Assembly: GCA_033439265.1 (NCBI GenBank)
Contig: JAVTVX010000027.1
Location: 12,353,001 to 12,417,000, forward strand
Source of the DNA: Dillenia suffruticosa
Lineage: Eukaryota > Streptophyta > Magnoliopsida > Dilleniales > Dilleniaceae
Length of the DNA: 64,000 nt
Direction of reading: 5' to 3'
Position 1 is the first letter of the stretch, and every line of letters begins with the position of its first letter. This document shows positions 36,014 to 48,562 of the stretch, piece after piece. The translations under genes were made by a program, and so were the position numbers. Under the pieces are notes generated by a model that was given only the letters and a program-made list of their open reading frames with translations, did no database searches and was not told the DNA's origin.

Positions 36014-37445
36014 CCATGATGATGTCGGGGTTCGCCTGGGCGTCCTCCTGCGTCATGGCATAAACCCGGGCCTGAGCCCTAGGCTGCTGTCGTGCCTGAG
36101 TCTGCACTGTGTTACTCCCAGTGGTCACCCTGGGAGTAGAAACTGCTGGCCGAACAGGCTGCCCCTGCTGTCCCATACGAGGAGTACTAGTGCGGCTCAG
36201 TGAACTCTGTCCTCCGAGTCCTAACTCAGGGCAAAAACTCCTAATATGCCCCGGCTTCCCACAGTGGAAGCAAGTGACCGTCACTGAACAAGCTCCGCTC
36301 GGATGGGATTGACTGCACCTGCGGCAATAAGGGTGCCGCTGAGTAGTAAATTGTGCAGGGTGAGTCGGTGCGGGCTGTCTAAACCCCTGGGAGTACTGTC
36401 CCCGTCCCAGCTCAGGAAATCCAGATCCAAATCCGCCTCTGTACGAACTGGATCCCCTGCCCCTCTTGGAATTCTCCGCAAAATGAGACTTCTCCTTCTT
36501 TCTCTTCTGCTCTCTGTTCTCTTTCTGCCTAGTCTCAGCGCGGACCAAAGCCTCCGCGCGGTGAGCAGAGTCTATCACCTCAGCCAGTGTAAACTGTGGA
36601 GTAACAGTCATATACCTCTTTATGTTGAGGCTAAGACCGTCCTCAAACTTGAAGCGCAAATACTGAGGTGTGGCCAGATCTGGTACAAATGCGGCAAGTC
36701 TCCGCATGTCTGCCTCATACTCCGAGACAGATCTGGACCCCTGTGTAAGTCGTCCCAACTCTGACCTCATCTGGTCCTGCTGGTAGAGTGGAAAAAATCT
36801 ACGGTCAAACTCCCGAAGGAAGTCGTCCCACCGCAGTGGCTCTATCGCCTCATCAGTAAGGGTCTCCCACCATGAGAGGGCCTCTCCCTCTAATAATCGC
36901 TCTGCCACTTTCAGGCAGAGCTCCTCTCCAATCCCTAGATCGGTCAGAATCCTGCGGGTGCGGTTGATCCAATGCTTGGCTGCCGCAGCATCACCAAGCC
37001 CTGCAAAATCTGTGCACCCTAGCTGACGGGCCTCCTTAACCAACTGAGTCAGCTCATGTACCCGTCTAAGAATAGCCGAAGTGGCCTCACTCGGCTCGGA
37101 CAAAGTAGAAGGACCGACCACCGGCGGTGGAACCGGTGCCGTAGGAACTGGCGCTGCTGCAGGTGCAGGCGCCGCTGTAGGAGGTGGTGGGGGCGGAATC
37201 TGAACCCCATGCGAAGCGTACCACTCATACACCTGCCTAAAGGCGTCGAGTGTGGGTACAGGAGTCTCAGCCTGAGCAGTTGGCTGAGTAGGTGCCGGTG
37301 GTGGCACGTGAGTCGAGGTACGATCCTCCGGCTCGTCTAAGTCCTCTCGTACTCGTGGGGTCTCGGGTGCCCGAGGTGCATCTGGCACTAACAGACCCTC
37401 AAGCGATGCGAATCTAGCACCTCGCCTTCCACGTCTAGGTGGCAT
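35985..37445 (-). CDS. gag of element III
   Basis: 486 residues. The N-terminus MPPRRGRRGARF is basic and followed by a Pro/Ala/Thr-rich region to about residue 115. A retrotransposon-type capsid domain covers about 145-290 (AKHWINRTRRILTDLGIG; SWWETLTDEA; FKFEDGLSLNIKRYMTV). Two cysteine motifs follow: C374-C377-H381-C386 and a classical CCHC zinc knuckle C392-C395-H400-C405 for RNA binding. It assembles the virus-like particle in the cytoplasm. The last eight or so residues before the TAG would be replaced by the protease if the junction is spliced. The start at 37445 is supported by the MPPRR remnant in element I. Confidence 0.95.
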   Translation of the reverse strand: MPPRRGRRGARFASLEGLLVPDAPRAPETPRVREDLDEPEDRTSTHVPPPAPTQPTAQAETPVPTLDAFRQVYEWYASHGVQIPPPPPPTAAPAPAAAPVPTAPVPPPVVGPSTLSEPSEATSAILRRVHELTQLVKEARQLGCTDFAGLGDAAAAKHWINRTRRILTDLGIGEELCLKVAERLLEGEALSWWETLTDEAIEPLRWDDFLREFDRRFFPLYQQDQMRSELGRLTQGSRSVSEYEADMRRLAAFVPDLATPQYLRFKFEDGLSLNIKRYMTVTPQFTLAEVIDSAHRAEALVRAETRQKENREQKRKKEKSHFAENSKRGRGSSSYRGGFGSGFPELGRGQYSQGFRQPAPTHPAQFTTQRHPYCRRCSQSHPSGACSVTVTCFHCGKPGHIRSFCPELGLGGQSSLSRTSTPRMGQQGQPVRPAVSTPRVTTGSNTVQTQARQQPRAQARVYAMTQEDAQANPDIIMGTPPSDPVE

Positions 37446-37750
37446 AATTCTGCAAGAGAAAGATGTTTATTATCATAAAAAGAATAGGCACGGTTCAAGA
37501 ATTTTGGACTAATCATAGCATGGCTACATTCACAAAAGGATGAGAGTCTTAGTTCAATAGGAGAAGAATATAACAAGTTAGGTTAGATACAACCGTATCT
37601 AACCCCCTAAAATAGATGAACTCATATGCCTATGACCATGCACTGGAACTTCATGACTGTATGAAACTCTCATGCATTGAGGACTTTAAAAACTAATATA
37701 TTCGGGAATGTTTCCAAGACTCTCTTCCTACATAGCTCTTAACCAAGTCG

Positions 37751-37762
37751 GCTCTGATACCA
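37751..37762 (-). other. Primer-binding site of element III
   Basis: On the minus strand, TGGTATCAGAGC lies 7 bp after the 5' LTR, an exact match to the tRNA-iMet-complementary site. Confidence 0.95.
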
Positions 37763-37769
37763 ATCCAAC

Positions 37770-40519
37770 TGTCACGCCCCGACCCGGGATCGTGAGCAGC
37801 CGCCCGTTACCCTGGATGCCGGCTGTATTTTTACAGAAAATCGGGCAGAACCTCCCCATATATCGGAGGTCTCCCATATTAAAATAAACCTGTTACCTGT
37901 CCAAAAGGGGCCATCCCGGCCTCAAAATGCATATATTATCCTTAACAACAAATCAGATCATCCTACTGCACAATCCAGGGCAACGCAAGGCTAACAAACA
38001 ATTCTCCACAGTCCTAACCACAGACCTCTACTGCCATGCCCCCGTCAAAGGCATGGACAGCCGCCAGTCGCCCTTCCTGTGATTTAGAGGAGGCACCGAG
38101 CGATCCTAGAGGACAATTCTAAGACATGACACATTCCCAAATACAGACGCAACGAAAAAGAAATGCCTCAATGCAATGTCATGCAGTGACATGAGAGTTC
38201 CACAATTTAAATGTCCATATTTATACAGTCATCCCAGAATTATAAAAATGGTCATCTATAGACCTCAGAATACAAATACATCACCAATACAAATTTGCAG
38301 CGGAAATATACAATAATTCCTCAAGTCCAGGCCTGATCTCCCAAAGAAACTGAGCGTCCTAAAAGCGACACTCCTTGTCAAATACTATCTCTGAAACAAA
38401 AGGGAAATGAGGGGTGAGTACTCGGGAAAGAATACTCAGTGAGTGAGTGGGTCAATGCAGTCATCAAATATGGAGTGTGAAACTGGAGTGTCAAAACATA
38501 AATATATAAATCATATTTCAAATCATCATGCTCTTCATTTCAACAATATATCATTTCACGCATTTTCAAGTCAAATATGCATCCAAAACACTGTCATTAA
38601 AATCATAGAGCTGCCAGCCGAAAATGTCCTGGCAGAGGTCTACCGCGACCTATGACAGGCGCACCGGGGGTGTTATATGCAAATTTCTTTAAAGTGCTCT
38701 CTACCCCGGCGTTGGCGACGAACCTCGTCCAGGTGCTAGACTTGGAGAGGATATCCAATCCAAATCCAAATCCTCCCCCTTTCGGGTTCAACCTGGCTAG
38801 TACCGTGTAGATAATCAAATCACGACAACTCGTGGGATACCCCAGGCCTAGGCATATCCGGACGCCACCAAAGCGCCTCTCACGGTGTCCTTCGTAGCTA
38901 CGGAACAATACATATCAAAGCCCTCAAGGCCAAATCAATATCATATCAAATTGTGCCAAAGTTAGGTTCATAAACCGATACAACATAGAGTATAAAATGG
39001 CACATTATACATTTCAACCACATGGATGCATAATTTCATAATTCAATACAGTTTTTTTTGGACACTCCAACGGTTCACAAAAGTCAATTTTAAAATCGGT
39101 CAAAACATTTCCAACATACGACAAATCATGCTCATTATCAAAATGTTGTAAAACAAGATTTACATATTAAACAAAAGCATTGAAATAAATCTCACTCACA
39201 GTTTTGGGGAAGCTAGCGCACTCCCCAATAACACCAAAATACGTAAAACAAGGCGCCCCTCAATCGAGTCACCAAAATAGCCAACCTAATCAATCATCAC
39301 GATTTTTATCAATTTCCGACTATTTCAGGGTTTATCGTTTTTTTTTCTTAATTCGTACGAACCCTAAATTCCTCAATTTATAAACAAATCAACTAATGCT
39401 ACCTAATTTGACAAAGTTTATTCAAGGGTTGAAGAAATTTCATTTCTCTCACCTAGGATTCTTCATATCTCAGATTTAGCTTTCGTTCGCCCGTCGGTTT
39501 GGTCTAAAACCTGAATGTTTCCAAATTTGAAACAATTGCGAACAATTTAAGTCCAATTACTAAAGAGATTCGAAACCCAAGTGCGAAAAATCGAAACTTA
39601 GAGTCATTTACCTTCGCAGAGGCTCACGGACTGTCACGGGCCGTCGCGGGCCGTGGGCCGCGGGCTGATGGGCTGGCGGGCCTGGTGGGCCTGGTGGGCC
39701 GCGGGCCGGACTGGGCCGCGTGCTGGACTGGGCCGCAGTGGCTAGGGTCGCACTCGCGAGCTGGATCGAGCACTCACGCAGTGGGTCGCACGCTGGAGCG
39801 CTTGCGCTCGTGCTGGAGGTGCGTAGGGGCTCGGGCAGAGGCGCGCAAGGGTGCGCTGGGGTCGCGCTCTGGGTGTCACGCGCTGCTCGTGCGCTGATCG
39901 AGCGCTGCTCGCGCGCTGCTCGCGCGCTGCTCGCGGGCTGCTCGCGGGCTGCTCGCACTGGGCTGGTGCTGGGCTGGCGCTGGGCTCGCGCGTTGGTCTC
40001 GCGCGCTGGGCTCGCGCTGACTCGGGCGCTGGCTCGGCGCTGGAGCGCGCTGGGACGCGCTGGGGCGCGCTGGGGCGCGCTAGGGCTCGTGCTACGGCGT
40101 GCTCGAGCGATCGCGTGCTCACGCGAGGGAGGGTCGCGCTGCAGCGCTCGCGCGCTCACGAGGAAGACTGCGCGGTGGCGCTAGCGCTCGCGCGGAGATG
40201 ATCGCGCGGCTGTGCTCGCGCTCGCTGAGGATTGGAGATCGCGCTGCAGTCGCGCGCCCGCAGAGGATTGGAGCAGCGACGGCCACGGCGCACTCGTGGG
40301 AGGAAGATCGTGCGGCTGATTCGGGCGGTCGCTCGCGGCGGAGGATGGCAGCAAAAGAGAGAGGCGCGGCGGCGGGGGATCGGGAGAAGAGAGAAGAAAA
40401 GGAGAGAGGAGAAGAGAGAGAGAGAAGAGAGAAGGGAGGGGAAAGAGAGAGAGAAAATTGGGCTTTAAGCCCTAATTTTGTGTTTTTTTTTTTTTTTTTT
40501 TTTTTAATTGGGTATTACA
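37770..40519 (-). repeat. 5' LTR of element III
   Basis: 2,750 bp, near-identical to 29637-32336. The 50-bp length difference comes largely from extra units in the CpG-rich block (more GCTCGCGCGCTGCTCGCGGG units near 39900-39960 and extra GGGGCGCGCT units near 40050-40085) and a longer poly-T. The ATCAC duplication follows at 40520-40524. Confidence 0.95.
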
Positions 40520-41346
40520 ATCACCATATATTAAGAATTGTTATTGTTATTTATCTATCGTCAGTTTTCAGAAATATTCGTAATGTTATTACTTTATCAT
40601 TGGATACGTAAGTACTACGAATTAAGTTTTTATTGTCAATTATACAAAAAATATTAATTAATTTATCGTCATTATAAAGTGTTAGGGAAAATTACTAATT
40701 TTATTTTAAAAAAAAGGAAAAAGGAATTGGGATTCGGTTATCATAGGTTATCACATGTATCGTCAGTTACTACATGTTACTACTTTCTTTATTCTCAGTT
40801 ACCATTTCTTACTATAAATTACTATAAGTTACTATTTTTATACATTTTACTATATTTTACTATAACTTACTAACAATTACTATAAGTATGAAAAAATATT
40901 ATTTATGATCAAAATGCTAGAAAAGTTATTTGGTTGTAACGGCATCATCATAGTTTAGACAAATATTTTTGTAGGAAGATTAGCTTTCAATTATCACAAG
41001 AATAACACTGATCACAAAAATAATATAAAACATATGAAAATGATGGATATATATATATAAAGATCACATGTCCTGTTTTAAGATCTAAGATATTGTTCTC
41101 GCAAAAAATGTCATTATCATAATTTGCAGAATCCACCAACACCAACAGCAACAGCAGTATATGACGAAGTTACCAAAAATGTTAGCATCACAGAATTTGA
41201 AAATTGAATTCCCAATATCTAGCACAATCTATTCATAAGACGAACTTTATGCAGATTTCTTAAATCTATTCATAAAAACCAGTAACCAGTGAAATAATGA
41301 AATGAATTTTGGTACATTGTAAAAAATAGTTGCAAATGAAAATATT
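40520..41346. other. Continuation of CACTA B left subterminal region, AT-rich
   Basis: The subterminal repeat interrupted by element III resumes here (ATATTAAGAATTGTTATTG, then TATCGTCAGTTTTC). It is followed at 40740-40885 by short TTACTA/TTACCA strings of a kind that recur elsewhere in CACTA B. No gene is seen; the last exon or 3' UTR of the TnpA-like gene may extend into 41100-41346. Confidence 0.5.
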
Positions 41347-42974
41347 ACCTCTTGGGCTAGAGTAAGGTGGTGATGATGATGGTTGGCTTCTATGTGTACT
41401 CTCAGCATCCGATGGTATTGAAAGAATCTAACAATACAAATAATTTGGATTATTATTTAAAAATGAAAGTGAAATTAGTAAGATTATGGTAAAAGTTTAC
41501 TTGAACACCAACAAGTCTTACTTCATTAACCAGGTTTATCAATTCATCTTGCTGTGGACTTCTAGCATGTATCACAACATACATAAGAACATTGCTTACC
41601 AAATTAGTAAGATTATGATTCTGTTTCATTAATCGTTCTATCATAATAGTCACATCTCCATTATATATGGTTGAATGCAGGCATTGTGATAGAGTTGTAA
41701 CTTTTCCCTCACATCTGATTCTTCCCCTCGAATCAGGCTCTTTAACTTTAGATACAATATCACTTTTCCAAGATAAAGTCTCATTTTCTAATTGCCCTTC
41801 TTCATTGTCAGTAGACTCCATTCCATTTTTCATCATTTCCTATTATCATTAGAAGTAATGAAATGTTAATATCCGTAAACATATGAAATAGAATTACATG
41901 AAAATAGTCATCCATACCACAACTTCTGATATTTTCGTAGAAACTAAACTGCTGTCTGATTTGGTTCTACTGGTAATATAAAGATCAGCTCTACAAGATT
42001 TGGTCCCATATTGTGTCGTATGTGATGATAAAAGTGGTTTAGGATTTTATTTTGAAGTATTTGAAATATTATGTAGTAAAATTAATTAGAAATATATCTT
42101 CTCATGTATGAGTTTGGCAAATGATTTAGATTCTAAACAATGTGTATCTGTCAACTTTGCACGATATTCTGAATTTTTTTTTTACTAATTTCCTAACACA
42201 AAAAAAATATTAGAATACAAGTGAGCAGAGTATTAAAAGAAATTGTTAATTTGTACATTTCCTTTGTCACTCAACCAAAAAGTAACAAACTCCTTGTACT
42301 GATTTGGATCAACCGTCATCTCTCATTCTCTTAATATTTTCTTCTATTCTAAGTGAATCATCGAACCACTTTGATTTCAAAGAATTTTTAAAACTCTTTC
42401 ATTTGTTACACAGATTTGCAATAACCAATTTCTTAGTTTTATCTCTGAGTAGATTGAAAGTAATCTTTGACTACAATAAAAAAATAAAATTAGGTATATT
42501 AATTTCCATCTATACTATTAACCATTATATGATTAATAAAATTAAATATCTGTACAATTTTTCATATGTCCTCTTTATATTCTATTGGCATATCACGCCA
42601 AATCCTATAGTTTATTGGAACAATGGAATGCACTCTGACTATATAGTCCAGAAATCTGGTAAAAATCGTACCATCAATTCCTATTGGTTGATCAATTCAT
42701 TCATTTCAACCATCATTTGTTTTCCTTTTGCTATATCCCAAATATCTTGATAGCACGTTGGCCCTTTACATTTCTTGACAACTATTAAAAATAAAAAATA
42801 AAAAATAGATAATTATTAATCATCTCACAAGAAAATGATGTATTTATTTTTAAGCCAACTTGGGGTAACATCCTGGGATGATGATCGGGGTTCTTCAGAC
42901 TCAACCTGCTCTTGGGATGGTTGTGATTTTTTATGATCAGCAACAATATTCATCCGTCGTTTAGATCGTCCCAT
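41347..42974 (-). pseudogene. TnpA-like protein of CACTA B (Ptta/En/Spm, PF03004 type), degenerate
   Basis: Read on the minus strand. The first exon starts at 42974 (MGRSKRRMNIVADHKKSQ). A second segment near 42770-42590 encodes KGPTCYQDIWDIAKGKQM, the family hallmark resembling RGPTRC, then MPIEYKEDI. Around 42360-42240 come SLKSKWFDDSLR and, after a frameshift, NQYKEFVTFWLSDKG. The next exon covers about 42024-41918 (ADLYITSRTKSDSS). The last clear exons are 41836-41500 (GRIRCEGKVTTLSQCLHS; then a coiled-coil-like part) and about 41432-41349 (Ser/Pro-rich tail). TnpA-type proteins bind subterminal repeats and assist the transposase. At least two frameshifts and several stops inactivate it. 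Exon borders are approximate. Confidence 0.75.
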
Positions 42975-43596
42975 ATTTATCACAATCTAAAAAAATTTTA
43001 AAATTTTAAAATACCAACTTTTTATTGAAAAAAATGATTACCTTCTCAACAAATTTTGGAGATATATTATAAAGTATTTTAGAGTAAACTTTGGAGATAT
43101 ATTATAAAATGCTTTAGAGTGATTAAGGACCTTGAAAGGAATAAAATTTTGGTCGAGTTAGGAGTTTGAAAGTTTGGAGAGGAGGAGAGATTTTGAGTAG
43201 AGGAGAGTTTTATTGAGGGAACAAGCCCGAAAGATTTCTAATATATATTTAGGGAGTTTTTTGATGGCAAAATGATTTCTAATATATATTTGGAGAGTTT
43301 TGGATGGAAAGAGATGATTGATTTATAATATATTTAGAGAGGTTTTGGAGAGAAAGAAAAGTTTTGATATTTTGTATAATAATTTATAGCGTAACTTTTT
43401 TCCCTTTTTTCACACTTTATTTATTACCTCATTTTTCAATATTTTACCAATTTTTAAAACTTCACAACATTTCTTACTCCATTGTTACTACAGTTATTTC
43501 ATTATTTAAATTAATAATATTAATTTTACAATCCTAACTCATATTTTAATTTTTTATAGAGTATTAGAGAATTAGAGGAGTGATGTAATGACTACT

Positions 43597-43671
<75 letters not shown>

Positions 43672-44640
43672 TATATGCAATTTGGAAAATATTATCATTC
43701 TTTTTACCCACTTTTCCTTTATCTCCGTTTTATCATTATCATTATTACACATGCACACACACATTTTTTTATTTGTTACTACATTTTTACTTTATTATTA
43801 TATTCTTTTATTACTACATTATCACTATAATATTAATATATTATATTATATCTTTTGTTACTACATCATTACTATATTATTCTAGCAATAATTATACCAA
43901 TAATACTTATTATACCACATATATCACTATACTTATTAAATTTTAGATTTTACAATTAAGGGTGAATTATAAAATGAAATGTAATGATATAATTAATTAT
44001 GTTACATCATATTTAATATTATTTAAATTATATTTAATATTATTTAAATTATATTTAATATTATTTAATTATGTTGGTAGTTATTATTTTATTATATTAA
44101 TGAAAAATGAAAAATAAGATATTTATCCTCTCTTTTTTCTTTACACACTGTTATTTTTAGTTTCACATTAACTTGTATTAACTCATATGTATTATAACCT
44201 TCCAATTACTATATAACATATAATTAATAATTATAATTGAAACACTCACAAAACTTGCATTGGTTGCTTAACTAAATTTAAACAAAAATTAAATATAGTT
44301 TTCACTTAAATATTTATATAAAAATCAAATATTTTGTAATAACAATATATTTGTGTTATTGTTGGAACTTGTTATCACTTGTTACCACTTGAATATACCA
44401 CTTGTCACTCGTTATCATACACAAAGAATATTATTATTACTACTTCTTACAATTTGAATATACCACTTGTTAGCACACTTGTTGAGAAATATCAGTTATT
44501 ACTTATTACCACTTGTTATCATCTATTATACTCATATTACTTCGCATGATGACTATCATTTGTTATCATTTATTATTATTTCTGTACACTACATATTACC
44601 ATTACCATTCATTACATGAGAAAAAAAAAACAATAATTAT
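42975..44640. other. AT-rich spacer with microsatellites in CACTA B
   Basis: Upstream of the TnpA-like gene. There is an (AC)n run at 43599-43638 followed by (AT)n at 43641-43668. Around 44010-44070, TTTAATATTATTTAAATTAT repeats three times. From about 44360 to 44600, TTATCACTTGTTACCACTTG-like strings recur. No coding signal is seen. Confidence 0.55.
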
Positions 44641-44659
44641 ATAATTTAACAAAATTACA

Positions 44660-47464
44660 TTTCATACAAATATTCATCCTATCCTACTCTATCAATATTA
44701 TCATCATCATTCATGTTTGTTGATATATTCTCTTCACCTTCATCAATATTACTCCGAACCTACACCTGCTGATCGTTTGAAGGATTACTTTCTGAATTCT
44801 AATTGACTTCATCATACATGTCAAATTCATCTCTAACTTTAACATGCTTTACAACAAGTTATCCTTTGTCTCTTACATCCACTACATATAATACATTCTT
44901 TGCTTGAGATAGCAACACATAAGGATCATCCAACAAATCCACACCTATATGATTGAGATATGAAAAATTCACAAGTGTTGAACCAAATTTATTCTTTTTG
45001 CATCCTCGTTGTTGGTCAATCTAATCACACCGAAATAACACAAATGTATACATTCCATTATAGTTTACTTCAATAATTTACTGTAATATTTCATAATAAT
45101 TAATTTTAGCTTGAATGGGTGTTTTATCTCTCACACTTGTATAACTAATATCATCCACCACAACCACAATGCCTGAATTCTGAGTCTGAAGGCATTTCTC
45201 CTTATCTTTTATATAGAATCGATATCCACTGATTACATACCCATTGTAATTTCTAACTAATAGATTTGTTCCACGAGCAATCCATTTAATTTCATCAGTA
45301 ATCTCTTTAGGGTATTTTGGATTCGTAACCTGAAAAAAAAAATGAAGAAATTAATAATATTCTAAGATTAACCAGAAGAAATTAATAATAAAAAATTAAA
45401 TATTGATACTTATATGATGAGTAAATTAGGTAATGAAATCTTTACTATGAAGTTTATCAATTTAGAAAGTATTTAATTTCTTTCCACGATTTGTTTTTCG
45501 AACATATTGTATATGTTCCCTATATCAAATAGAAACAATTATATATAATTATATAATTACATAATATAATATTAGAATCAAATATTTAAAAATATACTAC
45601 AATATATATTTACACTCTAAAGGAGGCAATTGAGTAACTGTTAAATAGTATGTATTTATAGCATTGCTGTAATGATTTCTCGTTGAGATGAATTCAAGAT
45701 ATTCTTTTTCTTTTTATTTTTTGTCTTTTAATAGTTCTTCTTCCCAAGAGGCCTTCCAATAGTGGTTGAAGTTGACTTATCTTCTTCAAACATAATATGG
45801 CTGTCATCATTCCGTAATACACAATTAAACCTTGTTTCAACCCCATTTAAATATCTAGAATAAAACAGCATGCACTCATTTGCTATGTAACCTTCCGCAA
45901 TAGAGTCTTCAGGCCGTGCTTTATTACATACATAGGATTTGAGTTGAAACAAGTACATGTATACATATATATATACATTATATGTATACGATTGTTAAAT
46001 AAAATAAGTATCAATTGTTAAATAAGTGATTAAAATAAAATAAACCTTTCAATTGGATATATCCACCTATATGTTACTCGTCCACCAATCCTTGCTTCAG
46101 TTGTCAAGTGTACGATCAAGTGTATCATGCTGGTAAAAAATGAAGGAGGGAAAATCTTTCAAGGTTATACATATATTTGTGGAACTGCTGCCTCCAATTG
46201 CTTTAGTTCTCGTGGGTCAAGAACCCTAGAGCAAAGATATTTAAAAATATTATAAATTTTAATGATGAGAGCTAATATTGTCTAGCAATGATCCACGAAT
46301 TACTATAGGAATAAATTCTTGTATTAAAATATGACAGTTATAACTTTTGAGACTTATTAACTTCCGCTGGTTCAATTGAACATATCTAGAAATGTTTGTA
46401 GAGCACTCGTCTTGAAGTTTTAAGTTCTTCAAAATCTTGAGAAATGCATCTTTTTTCTAGAAGGTCATTTGGTAACATGCCTTAGGTAAAAATATATTTG
46501 TAGAGTTTGATCTTCGTGTATGTAGATCCTTTCTTATCCCCCATCTCTTCAAGATCAAGTCTCGCCTTATAATTATCCTTAGATTTTCGTTTTTGTCCAA
46601 GAATTATATCAACAATTATATCAAAACAAATTTTCTCAGTGTGCATCATATCAATATTATGTCTAAGTAAAACATTTTTCCAATAAGGAAAATGACACAA
46701 TATACTCTTTTTTTTCCATCCATGCATATCATTGGAATTTGTTAAGTCAATTCTATCTAATTCTCATAATAACATGCATCATCTTTGGATCTATCTTTCC
46801 AGTACAACATACAATCGTTAGAACAAGCATATATTTTCTCATATCTCAACCCTAAAACTGAAATAGTTTTCTTCACTTCATAACAACTATTTGACAATAT
46901 GTTTTCATCAGACAACAATTCTCTCAAAAACTCTAACAATAATGAAAAAGATTTGTTGATCCATCCAAACAAACACTTTAAATGATATAAATGTACAATA
47001 GTTATAAGCAGACTGTATTTCGATTTTGGATATTTTTTGGCATCTTCAAGTAATTCATGAAACTTATCTGAAGTTGATTCGTCCACCATCAATGCATGCG
47101 AATTTGGTTGATGAGAACTTTTGAAGGAAGAATCGTGAGGTAAATGTGTGAATGTATCATGTAACATGCCAAACATATCATGCTAAAAAAGATTATCAAG
47201 ATTGTTGGATCCATTTTCAATGCTCTCCTTATTACCCTCTTTATTACCCTTTCCATGATATATCTACTTCTCATATCTATGTTGAAAGCCATGACGTAAT
47301 AAGTGATTGAATACTATGGATATAGGAAATCTTAATGTATTGAAACATTTAACACAAGAACATAATATATTTCCATCAATCGATTGAATATTTGCAAATA
47401 CAAATTCAAGAAAAACATTAACCCCCCTGATATATTCATCACTTGCTCTTGATTTAGAATACAT
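44660..47464 (-). pseudogene. tnp2 transposase of CACTA B with DUF4218 and DUF4216 regions, core deleted
   Basis: From 47464 leftward: transposase-associated domain (RASDEYIRGVNVFLEFVF; VKCFNTL), then a piece to 46760 (DENILSNSCYEVKKTISVLG; YWKDRSKD), then 46727 onward with FPYWKNVLLRHNIDMMHTEK. The 200-300 residues of the tnp2 core that should lie between the last two are absent, a deletion at about 46727-46757. DUF4218 follows (SYNCHILIQEFIPIVIRG near 46360-46270; VHLTTEARIGGRVTYRWIYP near 46110-46040; NKARPEDSIAEGYIANEC near 45925-45870). DUF4216 is at about 45300-44830 (NGYVISGYRFYIKDKE; FVLFRCD; DDPYVLLSQAKNVLYVVD). It matches the usual CACTA TnpD architecture but cannot cut DNA as it stands. 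Confidence 0.8.
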
Positions 47465-47469
47465 TCATC

Positions 47470-48030
47470 TCCTATCCATAATGAGAAAATTGGGAAAAGA
47501 GAAATAAAAGAAATAAAGAGGAATTGAGAACGAAACTGATTAGAAAAAGGAAGAGAAATAACTGATTGTGAAAGAAATAAAGAAAAAAAAGAAGTGAAGA
47601 GAAATAAATGAGATAAGTAATAAGTGATATAGTGAAAATTGTGTTAACATTTGCACCAAAATCAACATAATTTTAGCAATTTTAGCGCCAAAAAAAATTT
47701 GTTAATGGCGCCAAAAAAGTTTTTGCTTGTCTAGCTAAAGGAAATGAAAAAAAGAAAATAATTTAAATCACATCAAATTTTAAGTTTAATTCTATCAAAT
47801 TTTAAGTTTAATTATACCTATATTATTATTATTGTTAGTTGTGATATTATTTGAAGTATATTATTATTATTGTTAGTTACTTAATTGTGAGTTGTTTGGA
47901 AATCCAAAAACTTAATATATATCATAATTAATAAAATATACAGAAATAATAATTTAATGTCATCATAATTTTGAAATAATAATATTAAGAATTTAAAAAA
48001 ATTTCATATATTTATATAATTAAAATATTA
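47470..48030. other. AT-rich spacer in CACTA B
   Basis: Lies upstream of the tnp2 relic. GAAAGAAATAAAG-type purine strings occur at 47490-47620, then a duplicated stretch (ATCAAATTTTAAGTTTAATT, twice near 47770-47815; TATTATTATTATTGTTAGTT, twice near 47820-47880). No gene is seen. Confidence 0.45.
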
Positions 48031-48034
48031 ATAG

Positions 48035-48370
48035 CCACGCACAAGGCCTGAGCGCATGGCCCCGCACACTCCCTGGCCTGCGTGGCTGAAGCCGCTTGCA
48101 CGCCAAGGCCTGTACGGTTTCTACCGCCTAGGGCACGGCTGAAGCCGCACTCATGCCCGGGCATGCGTGGTTTTAACCATGAGGTGCGTGCCTGAATCTG
48201 CGCACATGCCCTGACATGCGCGGTTTCAGTCGCATGGGGCACGCCTGAAGCCACACACTTGCCAGGGAATGCACAGTTTCAGCTGCACGTTGGGCGGTTG
48301 AAACCGCACGCATGCCCCCTATGCGCGGTTTAAGCTGCTGCATGCAGGGTTTCAGCCGCCGGCAATGCTC
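48035..48370. repeat. GC-rich inverted and tandem repeats around GCGCGGTTTCAGCCGCATGC
   Basis: A 335-bp GC island in AT-rich DNA, made of degenerate copies of GGCTGAAGCCGC and GCGGTTTCAGCCGC with GCATGCCC between them. Each is a small palindrome, and copies appear in both orientations. A related piece (CGTGGTTGCAACCGCATGCC) lies at about 55934-55955 in the same transposon. Open frames across it encode repeats of LKPRM-GH and look like by-products of the repeat. Confidence 0.6.
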
Positions 48371-48562
48371 CAGAAATTCCATATTTAAAAAAAAATGTAA
48401 AAATATGGAAAAAAATAAAAAATTAAGTAAGAATCACACTCTATAATAATATATACATTACATTAATATTACATTAATACTACAATAGCAACAAAGAAAA
48501 AGTTAAAAAAGGAAAAAATAATTAAATCACAAAAAAGAAAAAAAAAGAAAAATAATTGGAAC

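Larger units (their letters stand above)
29637..40519 (-). mobile_element. Ty3/gypsy Tekay-type LTR retrotransposon III, young and apparently intact
   Basis: 10,883 bp on the minus strand. LTRs in sense orientation start TGTAATACCCAATTAAAAAA and end GGGGCGTGACA. The target duplication ATCAC is perfect (29632-29636 and 40520-40524). Over a few hundred bases compared by eye the LTRs differ at about 1-2% of sites, almost all transitions, so the insertion is recent. Primer site, gag, pol with chromodomain and purine tract are all present, and neither main ORF is interrupted except at the gag-pol junction. It may be autonomous if that junction is spliced. Confidence 0.97.

Noticed and set aside
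36303..36764. 153-codon plus-strand frame inside gag of element III
   Set aside because: Shadow of the gag frame on the opposite strand; gag is supported by capsid and zinc-knuckle motifs.
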